Assembly (NCBI GenBank): GCA_035501255.1
Contig: DATJWM010000013.1
Location: 1-26,369 of the forward strand
Direction of reading: 5' to 3'
DNA from: JAFAZI01 sp035501255
Lineage (GTDB): Bacteria > Actinomycetota > Actinomycetes > JAFAQI01
Length of the DNA stretch: 26,369 nt
The translations under genes and the position numbers were made by a program. Below the pieces are notes generated by a model. That model worked only from the letters and a program-made list of their open reading frames with translations. It ran no database searches and had not been told where the DNA came from. Positions within the stretch are counted from its first letter, which is position 1. Each line of letters opens with the position of its first letter. Positions 14,522 to 21,620 of this stretch are shown in pieces.

Positions 14522-14527
14522 AGCCTA
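14522..14527 (-). promoter_or_regulatory. -10 element TAGGCT for the lipoprotein gene
   Basis: On the minus strand this TAGGCT lies about 50 nt before the GTG at 14471. It would give a transcript with a leader of about 44 nt that carries a GAGGAG ribosome-binding site, in contrast with the leaderless neighbours. Confidence 0.4.
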
Positions 14528-14576
14528 CTTATCCCACCTGCCCCGCCCGGAAGCGGACCCGCCAAACTCCCTGCCA

Positions 14577-15392
14577 TCAGCCGACCAGGTGGGACCCTCC
14601 GCTGATCGCAAACGCGACGACGAGTACGCCGACCGCCGCGATGACCAGTACGAAGGCCGCATGGGCGCCCTCCTCGCGGCGGATCACGAACGGAATCGTC
14701 GCCGCGATCATCACGCCGATCACGGTCGCGGTGACGGTGAGGACGGTGGCCCCTGCCGCCGCCAGCACGAGGAGCGCTCCGATCGCGACGCAGGACGCCG
14801 CGACAACCGCGGAGCGAGTGGGCCCGATTCGCTGCGGCAGACCGTGGACTCCGGTGAGCTCGTCGGCTGCGGTGTCGCCGAGGGTGTTCGCGAAGTGCGC
14901 GGCGACCCCGAGGATCGCCCCGGCGAGAATCAAGCTGGCCTGCGGCCAGGGGGACCCGGGCAGCATCGCTGCGACGATGGTGGGCACCAGGCCGAACGCG
15001 ACGGCGTACGGTACGACGCTGAGCGAGGTCCCCTTGAGGCCGAGGTTGTAGCCCCACGCGAGTGCGACTGCGGCGAGGTGCAGCAGTCCGGGGCGGATGC
15101 CGAGGGACAGCGAGAGTGGGAGGTCGATCAGCAGCGCGCCGCCCGCGCACCAGGCGACGGTGGCGCGCCCGATCGCTGCGGTGGCGATCGGTTTGTCGGT
15201 GCGCCCGGCGCGGGTGTCGCGCGCAGCGTCGATCGCGTCGTTGGACCAGCCCACCGAGAGCTGGCCGCACAGGACGGCAGCAGCCAGCAGGCCGACTCGG
15301 CCGTGCAGTCCGGCCGCGAGCGCGGTCACGGTGAAGATCGCGGTGACGGCCGCGCAGGGCAGCGGGTGGCAGGCCCGGGCGAGTGCCCCCAC
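14577..15392 (-). CDS. UbiA-family membrane prenyltransferase
   Basis: The 271-residue protein has about eight hydrophobic segments and both Asp-rich motifs of the UbiA family: NDAIDAARD (Asn51, Asp52, Asp55, Asp59) and NTLGDTAAD (Asn169, Asp173, Asp177). These bind the prenyl diphosphate through magnesium. The first is followed by the usual DKPIA. Such enzymes attach a polyprenyl chain to an aromatic or sugar acceptor in the membrane. The acceptor is unknown; menaquinone genes are not nearby. It follows the thioredoxin-like gene by 26 bp on the same strand and is probably co-transcribed with it. The GTG start is the only plausible one before the upstream gene's stop. Confidence 0.85.
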   Translation of the reverse strand: MGALARACHPLPCAAVTAIFTVTALAAGLHGRVGLLAAAVLCGQLSVGWSNDAIDAARDTRAGRTDKPIATAAIGRATVAWCAGGALLIDLPLSLSLGIRPGLLHLAAVALAWGYNLGLKGTSLSVVPYAVAFGLVPTIVAAMLPGSPWPQASLILAGAILGVAAHFANTLGDTAADELTGVHGLPQRIGPTRSAVVAASCVAIGALLVLAAAGATVLTVTATVIGVMIAATIPFVIRREEGAHAAFVLVIAAVGVLVVAFAISGGSHLVG

Positions 15393-15418
15393 GGAAGAGG
15401 CCCGGGCCGGCAGAGTGC

Positions 15419-16231
15419 TCAGCTGGCGGCGGCCTTCGTGCCGCTAATCGTGCCCAGGGCGGTGGTCAGGTCGGGTGGGTCGTTGGCGGTGACACCGCGC
15501 TCGATCGCGGTGATGATCCCGTGGCGTCCGACGACGACGATGGTGAGACCGCGGGCGGCGAACTGCGATCGCAGCTGGCTCGTGGTGTCGTAGTACGCGG
15601 ACGGACCGCCGTCGGGCAGCGTGCCGGCGAGCGCGGCAAGGTCAGCATTGCTCGGACCCGCGGCGATCACGTCGAACGCGACCGAGTAGGCCGCGGCCTC
15701 GTCGTTCAGGGAACCGATCAATCGATTGCAGTCCGTGCACGACGACGGCAGGAGCAGGAGAACCGCCGGGCGAAGGGCTCGGAGGGCGAACGCGTGCGGT
15801 CCGACCGGGACCGTGGCCGTCTGCTGCTGCTGATCGCTGACCGTGACGGCCGGCACCAACCCGCCGACGGTGCCGACCGGCCGGGTGGACGTGGCGGGCG
15901 CCAGGGCGCTGAGAGTCGTGTTGACCGGCTTCGGCTGCACCAGCGTGATCGCGGCCGCGACGATCGCCGCGAGAACGAGTGCGGATCCCAGGAGAGTCAG
16001 CGGCTCCGTGCTGGGCCGGTTGAGCAGGCGACCGAACTTCTCCCGGCGGCGATTCGCTCGCAGCTCGCGGTGGTAGAGCCGGATGTCGCGGGCCAGTTCG
16101 CTGATGTCGTCCGGCGCGCTCGCCTCCGCCCAGGCGGTGTCCTGCCCGGCGCCGCCCGTCCGGCCGGCACCGTCGGTGCCCCGGTCCGCAGCGCCGCCAG
16201 CGTCGCGCGGACGGTCCTCGTCGTCCGCCAC
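15419..16231 (-). CDS. Membrane-anchored thioredoxin-like protein
   Basis: The 270-residue protein has a cytoplasmic lead of about 75 residues rich in Gly, Ala, Arg and Asp, one membrane helix at about 78-99, then an external domain. That domain contains LLLPSSCTDCNRL with Cys165-x2-Cys168 in a thioredoxin-fold setting, followed by strand patterns such as LTIVVVGRHGIITAIERG. It may be a thiol-disulfide protein of the TlpA/ResA kind, though the active site CTDC is not the common CGPC or CEPC. No cytochrome-maturation genes are close. A CATACT hexamer lies 6 nt before the GTG start. Confidence 0.62.
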   Translation of the reverse strand: MADDEDRPRDAGGAADRGTDGAGRTGGAGQDTAWAEASAPDDISELARDIRLYHRELRANRRREKFGRLLNRPSTEPLTLLGSALVLAAIVAAAITLVQPKPVNTTLSALAPATSTRPVGTVGGLVPAVTVSDQQQQTATVPVGPHAFALRALRPAVLLLLPSSCTDCNRLIGSLNDEAAAYSVAFDVIAAGPSNADLAALAGTLPDGGPSAYYDTTSQLRSQFAARGLTIVVVGRHGIITAIERGVTANDPPDLTTALGTISGTKAAAS

Positions 16232-16237
16232 TCGGTC

Positions 16238-16243
16238 AGTATG
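16238..16243 (-). promoter_or_regulatory. -10-like hexamer CATACT for the thioredoxin-like gene
   Basis: On the minus strand CATACT, then GACCGA, then the GTG at 16231. Confidence 0.45.
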
Positions 16244-16285
16244 CGCCCAATCCGTCGATGGCGAAAGCCCGTGTCTTGACCTCGT

Positions 16286-16295
16286 GCATGCATGC
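16286..16295. repeat. 10-bp palindrome GCATGCATGC in the carD divergent region
   Basis: A perfect palindrome sits in the 195-bp gap between the thioredoxin-like gene and carD, just after a TTGACC at 16276-16281. It could be an operator for either gene. No matching -10 was found at normal distance from that TTGACC. Confidence 0.35.
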
Positions 16296-16392
16296 GCGGC
16301 CGCCTTCTGTCAAGCCCCCAAAATCGCCCGAGTAGGCCTCTGACCTGCGGTTTCAGTCATCCGCGCCGGACTTTTGATCGGCTGCTGCGTGA

Positions 16393-16398
16393 TATCCT
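16393..16398 (+). promoter_or_regulatory. Extended -10 promoter of carD
   Basis: TATCCT preceded by TGA makes a TGn-extended -10. A TTTTGA-like -35 lies about 15 bp upstream. Transcription would start near 16405, giving a leader of about 22 nt with an AAGGGGA ribosome-binding site. Confidence 0.55.
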
Positions 16399-16426
16399 CG
16401 AGGTCAGCGGAAGGGGAACAAAGCGC

Positions 16427-16909
16427 ATGACGTTCACGGTCGGCGAGACGGTCGTCTACCCCCATCACGGGGCCGCCCTTATTGAAGCCATCGAGACCCG
16501 CACCATCAAAGGCGAGGAAAAGACCTACCTCGTGCTCAAGGTCGCCCAAGGCGATCTGACGGTCCGGGTGCCCGCCGACAACGCCGAGTACGTCGGGGTT
16601 CGCGATGTCGTCGGCGCCGACGGACTCGAGCGAGTGTTCGAGATCCTGCGGGCGCCGCACACCGAAGAGCCGACCAACTGGTCCCGGCGCTACAAGGCCA
16701 ACGTGGAGAAGATCGCCTCGGGCGACGTCAACAAGGTCTCCGAGGTCGTGCGCGACCTCTGGCGCCGCGACCGCGAGCGTGGCCTGTCCGCCGGCGAGAA
16801 GCGGATGCTGGCGAAGGCCCGCCAGATCCTCGTCAGCGAGCTCGCCCTCGCCGAGCACACCAACGAGGACAAGGCCGAGGCGCTCCTCGACGAGGTTCTT
16901 TCCGCGTAG
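16427..16909 (+). CDS. carD: CarD-family RNA polymerase-binding transcription factor
   Basis: The 160-residue protein matches mycobacterial CarD closely in length (162) and layout. An N-terminal Tudor-like RNA-polymerase-interaction domain (TFTVGETVVYPHHGAA, then KTYLVLKV) is followed by a helical DNA-binding domain. The latter has the tryptophan of TEEPTNWSRRYKAN that wedges into the upstream edge of the -10 bubble, then LWRRDRERGLSAGEKRML. CarD stabilises open complexes at rRNA and many other promoters. The ATG at 16427 is chosen because CarD proteins begin with M-x-F-x-VG; an open frame extends upstream without a family match. It starts a rightward set of genes that runs to rlmB. Confidence 0.95.
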   Translation: MTFTVGETVVYPHHGAALIEAIETRTIKGEEKTYLVLKVAQGDLTVRVPADNAEYVGVRDVVGADGLERVFEILRAPHTEEPTNWSRRYKANVEKIASGDVNKVSEVVRDLWRRDRERGLSAGEKRMLAKARQILVSELALAEHTNEDKAEALLDEVLSA

Positions 16910-16970
16910 ATCGCGCTCACCGGTCGGCTGATCGGGTGAAGTCCGTCGGTCGACCGGCCGAGACACAGTT

Positions 16971-18113
16971 GTGGTGTTTCGTCGGGGTAACGCACGCGTA
17001 CGGCGAAGTACGCGGACTCCGCACGGGCTCATCGAGGTACTCCGGCTGCTGACCGTGGTGTTCTTCGCCGGGCTCGGCTACGAGGCCGGACGGGTCGCCG
17101 CATCACACGGTCACGGTGCCGTGCTCGGACCGTTCGGCGGCGCGGGCATCGGGATCATCGTTGGCTCCGGCGTCGGCTACGTCGTGGGCGGAATCTTCGG
17201 CCGGACGGCGGCGAACACCGCGGACCGCACCGAGCATGCGCTGCGGGAGGTCTCGGCCGACACGCTGCTTGCCGGCGGCTTCGGCGCCTTCGTCGGAGGC
17301 CTGTTTGGGACCGCGATCGGCTGGCCGGTTTTCCTCATCCCGCAGCGGGTGCTCGCCGCGTCGGCGTTCGGGATCATCGTCGTCCTGATGTCCTACGTCG
17401 GGTTTCGCGTCGGTGCCGCGAAGCGGGACGACGTGCTCGCGATCGTCGGCAGTCGGCACGGGGTGCCGCCGCGGCGGGCCGCGTCGTCGGCGGTCGACAA
17501 GGTGCTGGACACCTCGGTCGCCATCGACGCGCGGATCCTCGACGTCGTTCGCGCCGGCTTCTTGCACGGCCGCGTGATCGTGATCCAGCCGGTCCTCGAC
17601 GAACTCCAGCGGCTCGCGGACGCGAACGACCCGATCCGGCGCGGCCGCGGGCGGCGAGGTCTGGACACGCTCGAGTCGCTCAAGCGGGAGCCCGTCCTCG
17701 ACCTCGTCGTCGTACCAGACCCGCAACCGGCGGTCGAGGAGGTCGACGCGAAGCTCGTCCGGGCGAGCCTGGACAACGACTGGGCGCTGCTCACCCTCGA
17801 CAGCAACCTCGCGAAGGTCGCGAACCTCGCCGGAGTCCGGGTGCTCAACCTGCACTCGCTCGCGCTCGCGCTTCGCCCGCCGGTGGTCGTGGGCGAGGAT
17901 GTCTCGGTCCACCTCGTCAAGCCGGGCCGGGCGCCCGCACAGGGAGTCGGCTATCTCGATGACGGCACGATGGTGGTCGTCGAGCGGGGCAAGGCCCTCG
18001 TGGGCAAAGATGTCACCGTGAAGGTGACCAGCGTGGTGATCACGGCCAACGGGCGGTTGGTGTTCGCCAACCTGAGCGGCGGCAGCGCCGCGTCCGCGCC
18101 GGCCAGTGCATGA
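16971..18113 (+). CDS. YacL-like integral membrane PIN/TRAM protein
   Basis: The 380-residue protein has four N-terminal membrane helices (about 27-42, 50-77, 98-122, 127-147). A cytoplasmic PIN nuclease domain (about 176-300) follows, then a C-terminal TRAM RNA-binding domain (about 305-370). The PIN acidic residues are kept: Asp180 (LDTS), Glu211 (DEL), Asp259 (VDAKL) and Asp277 (LDSNL), so it may be an active RNase. Bacillus YacL has the same architecture and sits just before ispD-ispF. Here its stop overlaps the ispF start directly (ATGA). GTG 16971 and 16974 are both possible starts. No Shine-Dalgarno is seen, but the palindromic CACAGTTGTG covers the start. Confidence 0.88.
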   Translation: MVFRRGNARVRRSTRTPHGLIEVLRLLTVVFFAGLGYEAGRVAASHGHGAVLGPFGGAGIGIIVGSGVGYVVGGIFGRTAANTADRTEHALREVSADTLLAGGFGAFVGGLFGTAIGWPVFLIPQRVLAASAFGIIVVLMSYVGFRVGAAKRDDVLAIVGSRHGVPPRRAASSAVDKVLDTSVAIDARILDVVRAGFLHGRVIVIQPVLDELQRLADANDPIRRGRGRRGLDTLESLKREPVLDLVVVPDPQPAVEEVDAKLVRASLDNDWALLTLDSNLAKVANLAGVRVLNLHSLALALRPPVVVGEDVSVHLVKPGRAPAQGVGYLDDGTMVVVERGKALVGKDVTVKVTSVVITANGRLVFANLSGGSAASAPASA

Positions 18114-18613
18114 CGGCACGCGCGCCGGGAGAGTCGGGCGGCGTACCGTTTCGGACCGGGGTGGGCGTTGACGTCCACCCGTTCGAGACCGGGCGGCCGC
18201 TGGCGCTGGCCGGCCTGAGCTGGCCGGGCGAGGTTGGGCTTGCGGGGCATTCCGACGGTGACGTGGTCGCGCACGCGGCCTGCGACGCGCTGCTCTCGGC
18301 GTCCGGGCTCGGGGACCTCGGCGCTCAGTTCGGAACCGACGACCCGCAGTGGGCCGGGGCCTCGGGGGTCGACCTGCTCACCGAGACCGCGGCCCGGCTC
18401 GCGGCTGCGGGATGGGTCGTCGGCAACGTGGCCGTGCAGCTGATCGGACCGCGACCCCGGATCGGCCCGCGCCGCGCTGAGGCCGAGGCGGCGCTGAGTG
18501 CCGCCGCGGGTGCCCCGGTCACGCTGGCCGCGACCACCACCGACGGGCTTGGCCTGACCGGTCGGGGCGAGGGTCTTGCGGCGATCGCGACTGCGCTCGT
18601 GCTGACCGCCTGA
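18110..18613 (+). CDS. ispF: 2-C-methyl-D-erythritol 2,4-cyclodiphosphate synthase
   Basis: The 167-residue enzyme of the MEP isoprenoid pathway cyclises CDP-methylerythritol 2-phosphate to MEcPP with release of CMP. Zinc ligands are seen in GVDVHPF (Asp and His) and in the GHSDGDVVAHAACDALL helix. The conserved C-terminal ATTTDGLGLTGRGEG is present. The length is normal for a stand-alone IspF, with no fused IspD domain. The first 12 residues (Gly-, Pro- and Arg-rich) are an extension before the core. It overlaps the YacL-like gene by 4 bp, which leaves no room for ispD. Confidence 0.95.
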   Translation: MTARAPGESGGVPFRTGVGVDVHPFETGRPLALAGLSWPGEVGLAGHSDGDVVAHAACDALLSASGLGDLGAQFGTDDPQWAGASGVDLLTETAARLAAAGWVVGNVAVQLIGPRPRIGPRRAEAEAALSAAAGAPVTLAATTTDGLGLTGRGEGLAAIATALVLTA

Positions 18614-18630
18614 GCGGACGAGAGGTCCCG

Positions 18631-19200
18631 GTGATTCCGGTGCCGTGGTTGGGTGGGGTGGTGCGTCGCGCCTTCCCGATCGGATTGCTCGTCCTTGCGT
18701 TCGCCGCGGGCGCGGCGGGGTGCAGCTCCGGCAGCAGCGGTGGCGGGTCGGCGCCGAGCGCGAGCCCCGCGACCACCGGCGTCGACCGGGGCGCGGTCGA
18801 CGCCGCCCTCGACCAGGTCCTGCACGCCCTGACGGTCGCGAGCGCGGTCGGTGCCGATACCTCGCTCACCGATGCCGCGTCCGCGCTCAACTCCGCCTCG
18901 GCCGACCTCAGCCGGGCGGCTCGCTGGCTCTCGCCACCTCCGCTCGGCGTGCCGTCGGCGCTCGCGGCGGAGGTCGCGTCCTCGCTGACAGCGATCAGCG
19001 GTGACCTGGATCAGGCCGCCGCCTGCTTGCGTGAGCCGGGCTCGGCGCTGGACCCCCGCCACTGCCTGCCCCCGCTGCGGGCGGCCCAGCAGCACGACAC
19101 GGCGATCTCCCATCAGCTGATCCTGCTGGCGGCCTACGGAACCCGCAGCCCGCAGGCCTTCGAGCACGACCTCGCCCAGGCGCTGCGCGGCGGGAGCTAG
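18631..19200 (+). CDS. Putative lipoprotein, function unknown
   Basis: The 189-residue protein has a hydrophobic lead ending in AAGC (Cys31), a lipobox, followed by a Ser/Gly-rich linker. The mature part (about 50-185) is all-helical and rich in Ala, Leu, Ser and Asp, with two further cysteines (in AACLREPG and RHCLPP) that could pair. I do not recognise the family. GTG 18631 is preceded by GAGAGGT at 4 nt. GTG 18658 or 18661, which give a more standard signal peptide starting VRRAF, is a real alternative. It lies 17 bp after ispF and 19 bp before cysS, so it is probably in the same transcript. Confidence 0.68.
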   Translation: MIPVPWLGGVVRRAFPIGLLVLAFAAGAAGCSSGSSGGGSAPSASPATTGVDRGAVDAALDQVLHALTVASAVGADTSLTDAASALNSASADLSRAARWLSPPPLGVPSALAAEVASSLTAISGDLDQAAACLREPGSALDPRHCLPPLRAAQQHDTAISHQLILLAAYGTRSPQAFEHDLAQALRGGS

Positions 19201-19206
19201 CGCCTT

Positions 19207-19212
19207 TAGGCT
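19207..19212 (+). promoter_or_regulatory. -10-like hexamer TAGGCT for cysS
   Basis: TAGGCT is followed by 7 nt and the GTG at 19220. A leaderless promoter for cysS inside the gene set is likely. Confidence 0.5.
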
Positions 19213-19219
19213 GGTCGCC

Positions 19220-20593
19220 GTGACGCTGCGGCTCTATGACACCCGGACGCGCGCCGTTCATGACTTCTCGCCGGTGACGTCCGGGCAGGTCACGATGTAC
19301 GTCTGCGGCCCAACCGTGCAGTCGCCGCCGCACATCGGGCACGTGCGCTCGGCGGTCGCGTTCGACATCGTGCGGCGCTGGTTGTCCGCCAGCGGGTATG
19401 ACGTGCTGCACCTGCGCAACGTCACCGACATCGACGACAAGATCATCACGAACGCGGCCGAGCAGGACGTGCCGTGGTGGGCGCTCGCGACCAGTGTCAC
19501 GAGGCTGTTCCAGGCCGCGTACGACGCGCTCAACTGCGTGCCTCCGACCGGCGAGCCGCGGGCCACCGGCCACATCCCGGAGATGGTGGCGCTGATCAGC
19601 CGGCTGATCGACTCCGACCACGCCTACGCCAGTGGCGGCGACGTCTATTTCGACGTCCGCTCTCATCCGGCGTACGGGGAGCTGTCCGGGCAGAGACCGG
19701 ACGCGATGCAGTCGGCCGAGGACGGCGGCGCGAAGCGCGACCCGCTCGACTTCGCGTTGTGGAAGGGCACCAAGCCCGGCGAGCCGTTCTGGGACACGCC
19801 GTGGGGCCCCGGCCGGCCCGGCTGGCACATCGAGTGCTCGGCGATGGCGACGAAGTACCTCGGCCCGACGTTCGACATCCACGGCGGCGGCATCGACCTG
19901 GTGTTCCCCCACCACGAGAACGAGCTCGCGCAGTCGAGCGCGGCCGGTGACGGGTTCGCGCGGTTCTGGCTGCATCACGGGCTGCTCAACACTGCGGGCG
20001 CGAAGATGAGCAAGTCCGCGGGCAACTCGCTGTTCGTGCCGGAGCTGCTCGCGGGGTCGCGCCCGCAGGCGATGCGCTACTACCTCGCGGCGCCGCACTA
20101 CCGCTCGGAGAGCGAGTGGAGCGACGCGGGCCTGGCCGAGGCGGATGCGGCGTACTCCCGGATCGAGGGGTACGTCGAGCGGGCCACGCAGCGCTACGGA
20201 CCCGCGCCGGCGCAGGCGGCGGTGCCCGAGGCGTTCGCGGCGGCGATGGACGACGACATCGGCGTTCCGGCCGCGCTCGGCGAGGTGCACGAGGCGGTGC
20301 GGCGGGGCAACACCGCGCTTGCTGAGGGTGACGAGCCCGTCGGGCGGCAGGCGCTTGCGGACGTGGCCGCGATGACGCGGGTGCTCGGGCTGTGGCCGGA
20401 GGAGTTCACCGGAGCCGGGGAGTCGGGGTTGCGCGGCGTGGTCGACGCGATCGTGCCGGCGCTGCTCGAGGCGCGGCAGAGCGCCCGGAAGCGCAAGGAC
20501 TTCGCCGAGAGCGACCGGATCCGCGACACGCTCGCGGCCGCGGGGGTGGCGGTCGAGGACACCCCCGACGGACCGCGCTGGCACGTGGGCTGA
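19220..20593 (+). CDS. cysS: Cysteinyl-tRNA synthetase
   Basis: The 457-residue class I synthetase charges tRNA-Cys. Visible elements are Cys29 of YVCGPTVQ (zinc), the HIGH box as His38-Ile-Gly-His41, RNVTDIDDKI, GRPGWHIECSAM and FPHHENE (remaining zinc ligands), and the KMSKSAGNSL loop. The C-terminal helical DALR-type part (from about residue 330) and the length favour CysS over its paralogue MshC, which is shorter and has a different C-terminus. The cysS-rlmB order also supports CysS. Confidence 0.93.
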   Translation: MTLRLYDTRTRAVHDFSPVTSGQVTMYVCGPTVQSPPHIGHVRSAVAFDIVRRWLSASGYDVLHLRNVTDIDDKIITNAAEQDVPWWALATSVTRLFQAAYDALNCVPPTGEPRATGHIPEMVALISRLIDSDHAYASGGDVYFDVRSHPAYGELSGQRPDAMQSAEDGGAKRDPLDFALWKGTKPGEPFWDTPWGPGRPGWHIECSAMATKYLGPTFDIHGGGIDLVFPHHENELAQSSAAGDGFARFWLHHGLLNTAGAKMSKSAGNSLFVPELLAGSRPQAMRYYLAAPHYRSESEWSDAGLAEADAAYSRIEGYVERATQRYGPAPAQAAVPEAFAAAMDDDIGVPAALGEVHEAVRRGNTALAEGDEPVGRQALADVAAMTRVLGLWPEEFTGAGESGLRGVVDAIVPALLEARQSARKRKDFAESDRIRDTLAAAGVAVEDTPDGPRWHVG

Positions 20594-20609
20594 GTCGGGC
20601 GCGATCGAG

Positions 20610-21542
20610 ATGGCGAGCAAGAAGGGTCCGAGCAAAGGGACCGGCGGTCACGGCCGTCGCGCGCTGGAGGGTCGTGGTCCGACCCCGCCGGCTCGGGAGC
20701 GGCCGAAGCATCCCGCGGCCCGAGCGGCCCGGGCCGCGCAGAAGCGCGGCGGCGGTCCGACGCCGCCGGGTCGAGGCGGGGGGCGGCCGCGTCGAGGGTC
20801 AGCGGGCGATGACCTGGTGGTCGGGCGGAACGCGGTCGTGGAGGCGCTGCGCGCCTCGGTGCCCGGGACGACGCTGTACGTCGCGGTCGGGCTCGACCAC
20901 GACGATCGCCTGACCGAGGCGAAGAAGCTTGCGGCCGCCGAAGGAGTCGCGTTTGTCGACGTGACCCGCGCCGAGCTCGACCGGTTGAGCGGCGGCGCGC
21001 CGCACCAGGGGATCGGGCTGGCGGTGAAGCCGTTCACCTACACCGACCCGGAGGATCTGCTGCGGGTCGCGCTCGAGCAGCCCGACCCGCCGCTGATCGT
21101 CGCGCTCGACGGCGTGACCGACCCGCACAACCTGGGTGCGATCGCCCGGTCCGCGGCCGCGTTCGGCGCGAACGGGCTGGTCATTCCCGAACGCCGAGCC
21201 AGCGGCGTGACCCCCGCGGCGTGGAAGGCGAGCGCGGGCACGCTCGCCCGCCTGCCGGTCGCCCGGGTGACGAACCTGGTCCGCACGCTGAAGGCGTATG
21301 CGCAGACCGGCCTGATGCTCGCCGGGCTCGACGGTCGCGCGGCGACCGACCTCGCCGACCTCGAGCTCGCCACCGGCCCGTTGGTGCTCGTGGTCGGCGC
21401 CGAAGGCAAGGGGTTGTCCCGGCTGGTCGCGCAGACCTGCGATCTCACCGTTCGGATTCCGCTGAGCTCGCAGGTCGAGTCGCTGAACGCGTCGGTCGCG
21501 GCCGGGATCGCCCTCGCCGAGATCCGCCGCCGCCGTACCTAA
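20610..21542 (+). CDS. rlmB: 23S rRNA (guanosine-2'-O-)-methyltransferase
   Basis: The 310-residue SPOUT methyltransferase belongs to the TrmH/RlmB group. An N-terminal basic, low-complexity tail of about 70 residues, common in actinobacterial RlmB, is followed by a substrate-binding domain (about 72-145). The catalytic knot domain carries DPHNLGAIARSAAAFG (motif 1), VVGAEGKGLSRLV (motif 2) and IPLSSQVESLNASVAAGI (motif 3). RlmB modifies Gm2251 in the ribosomal P loop; the target is inferred from family and from its place after cysS. It starts 16 bp after cysS and ends 9 bp before a large hairpin. Confidence 0.9.
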   Translation: MASKKGPSKGTGGHGRRALEGRGPTPPARERPKHPAARAARAAQKRGGGPTPPGRGGGRPRRGSAGDDLVVGRNAVVEALRASVPGTTLYVAVGLDHDDRLTEAKKLAAAEGVAFVDVTRAELDRLSGGAPHQGIGLAVKPFTYTDPEDLLRVALEQPDPPLIVALDGVTDPHNLGAIARSAAAFGANGLVIPERRASGVTPAAWKASAGTLARLPVARVTNLVRTLKAYAQTGLMLAGLDGRAATDLADLELATGPLVLVVGAEGKGLSRLVAQTCDLTVRIPLSSQVESLNASVAAGIALAEIRRRRT

Positions 21543-21551
21543 CCCCCGCTT

Positions 21552-21614
21552 CGCCCAACTGTCAGAAACCGGGCGTTTTGAGCGCGCAAACGCCCGATAA
21601 CTGACAGGTGGGCG
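21552..21614. repeat. 63-bp imperfect palindrome (hairpin/terminator or REP-like element)
   Basis: Two 28-bp arms, 21552-21579 and 21587-21614, are inverted copies with five mismatches around a 7-nt loop. Matched blocks are CGCCCA, CTGTCAG and CGGGCGTTT and their complements. The element fills the gap between convergent rlmB and the FAD oxidase gene. It could end transcription from both sides, but it has no T-run. Its GGGCGTTT...AAACGCCC core recalls the GGCGTT...AACGCC hairpin in the element at 11147. Confidence 0.88.
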
Positions 21615-21620
21615 GGAGGG

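Noticed and set aside
13528..15270. Minus-strand open frame of 580 residues
   Set aside because: It crosses gpmA, the lipoprotein and UbiA genes in the wrong frame and is rich in Arg and Asp without any motif.
19220..20593. MshC (mycothiol ligase) instead of CysS
   Set aside because: Length, the C-terminal helical domain and the position before rlmB fit CysS; MshC is shorter.
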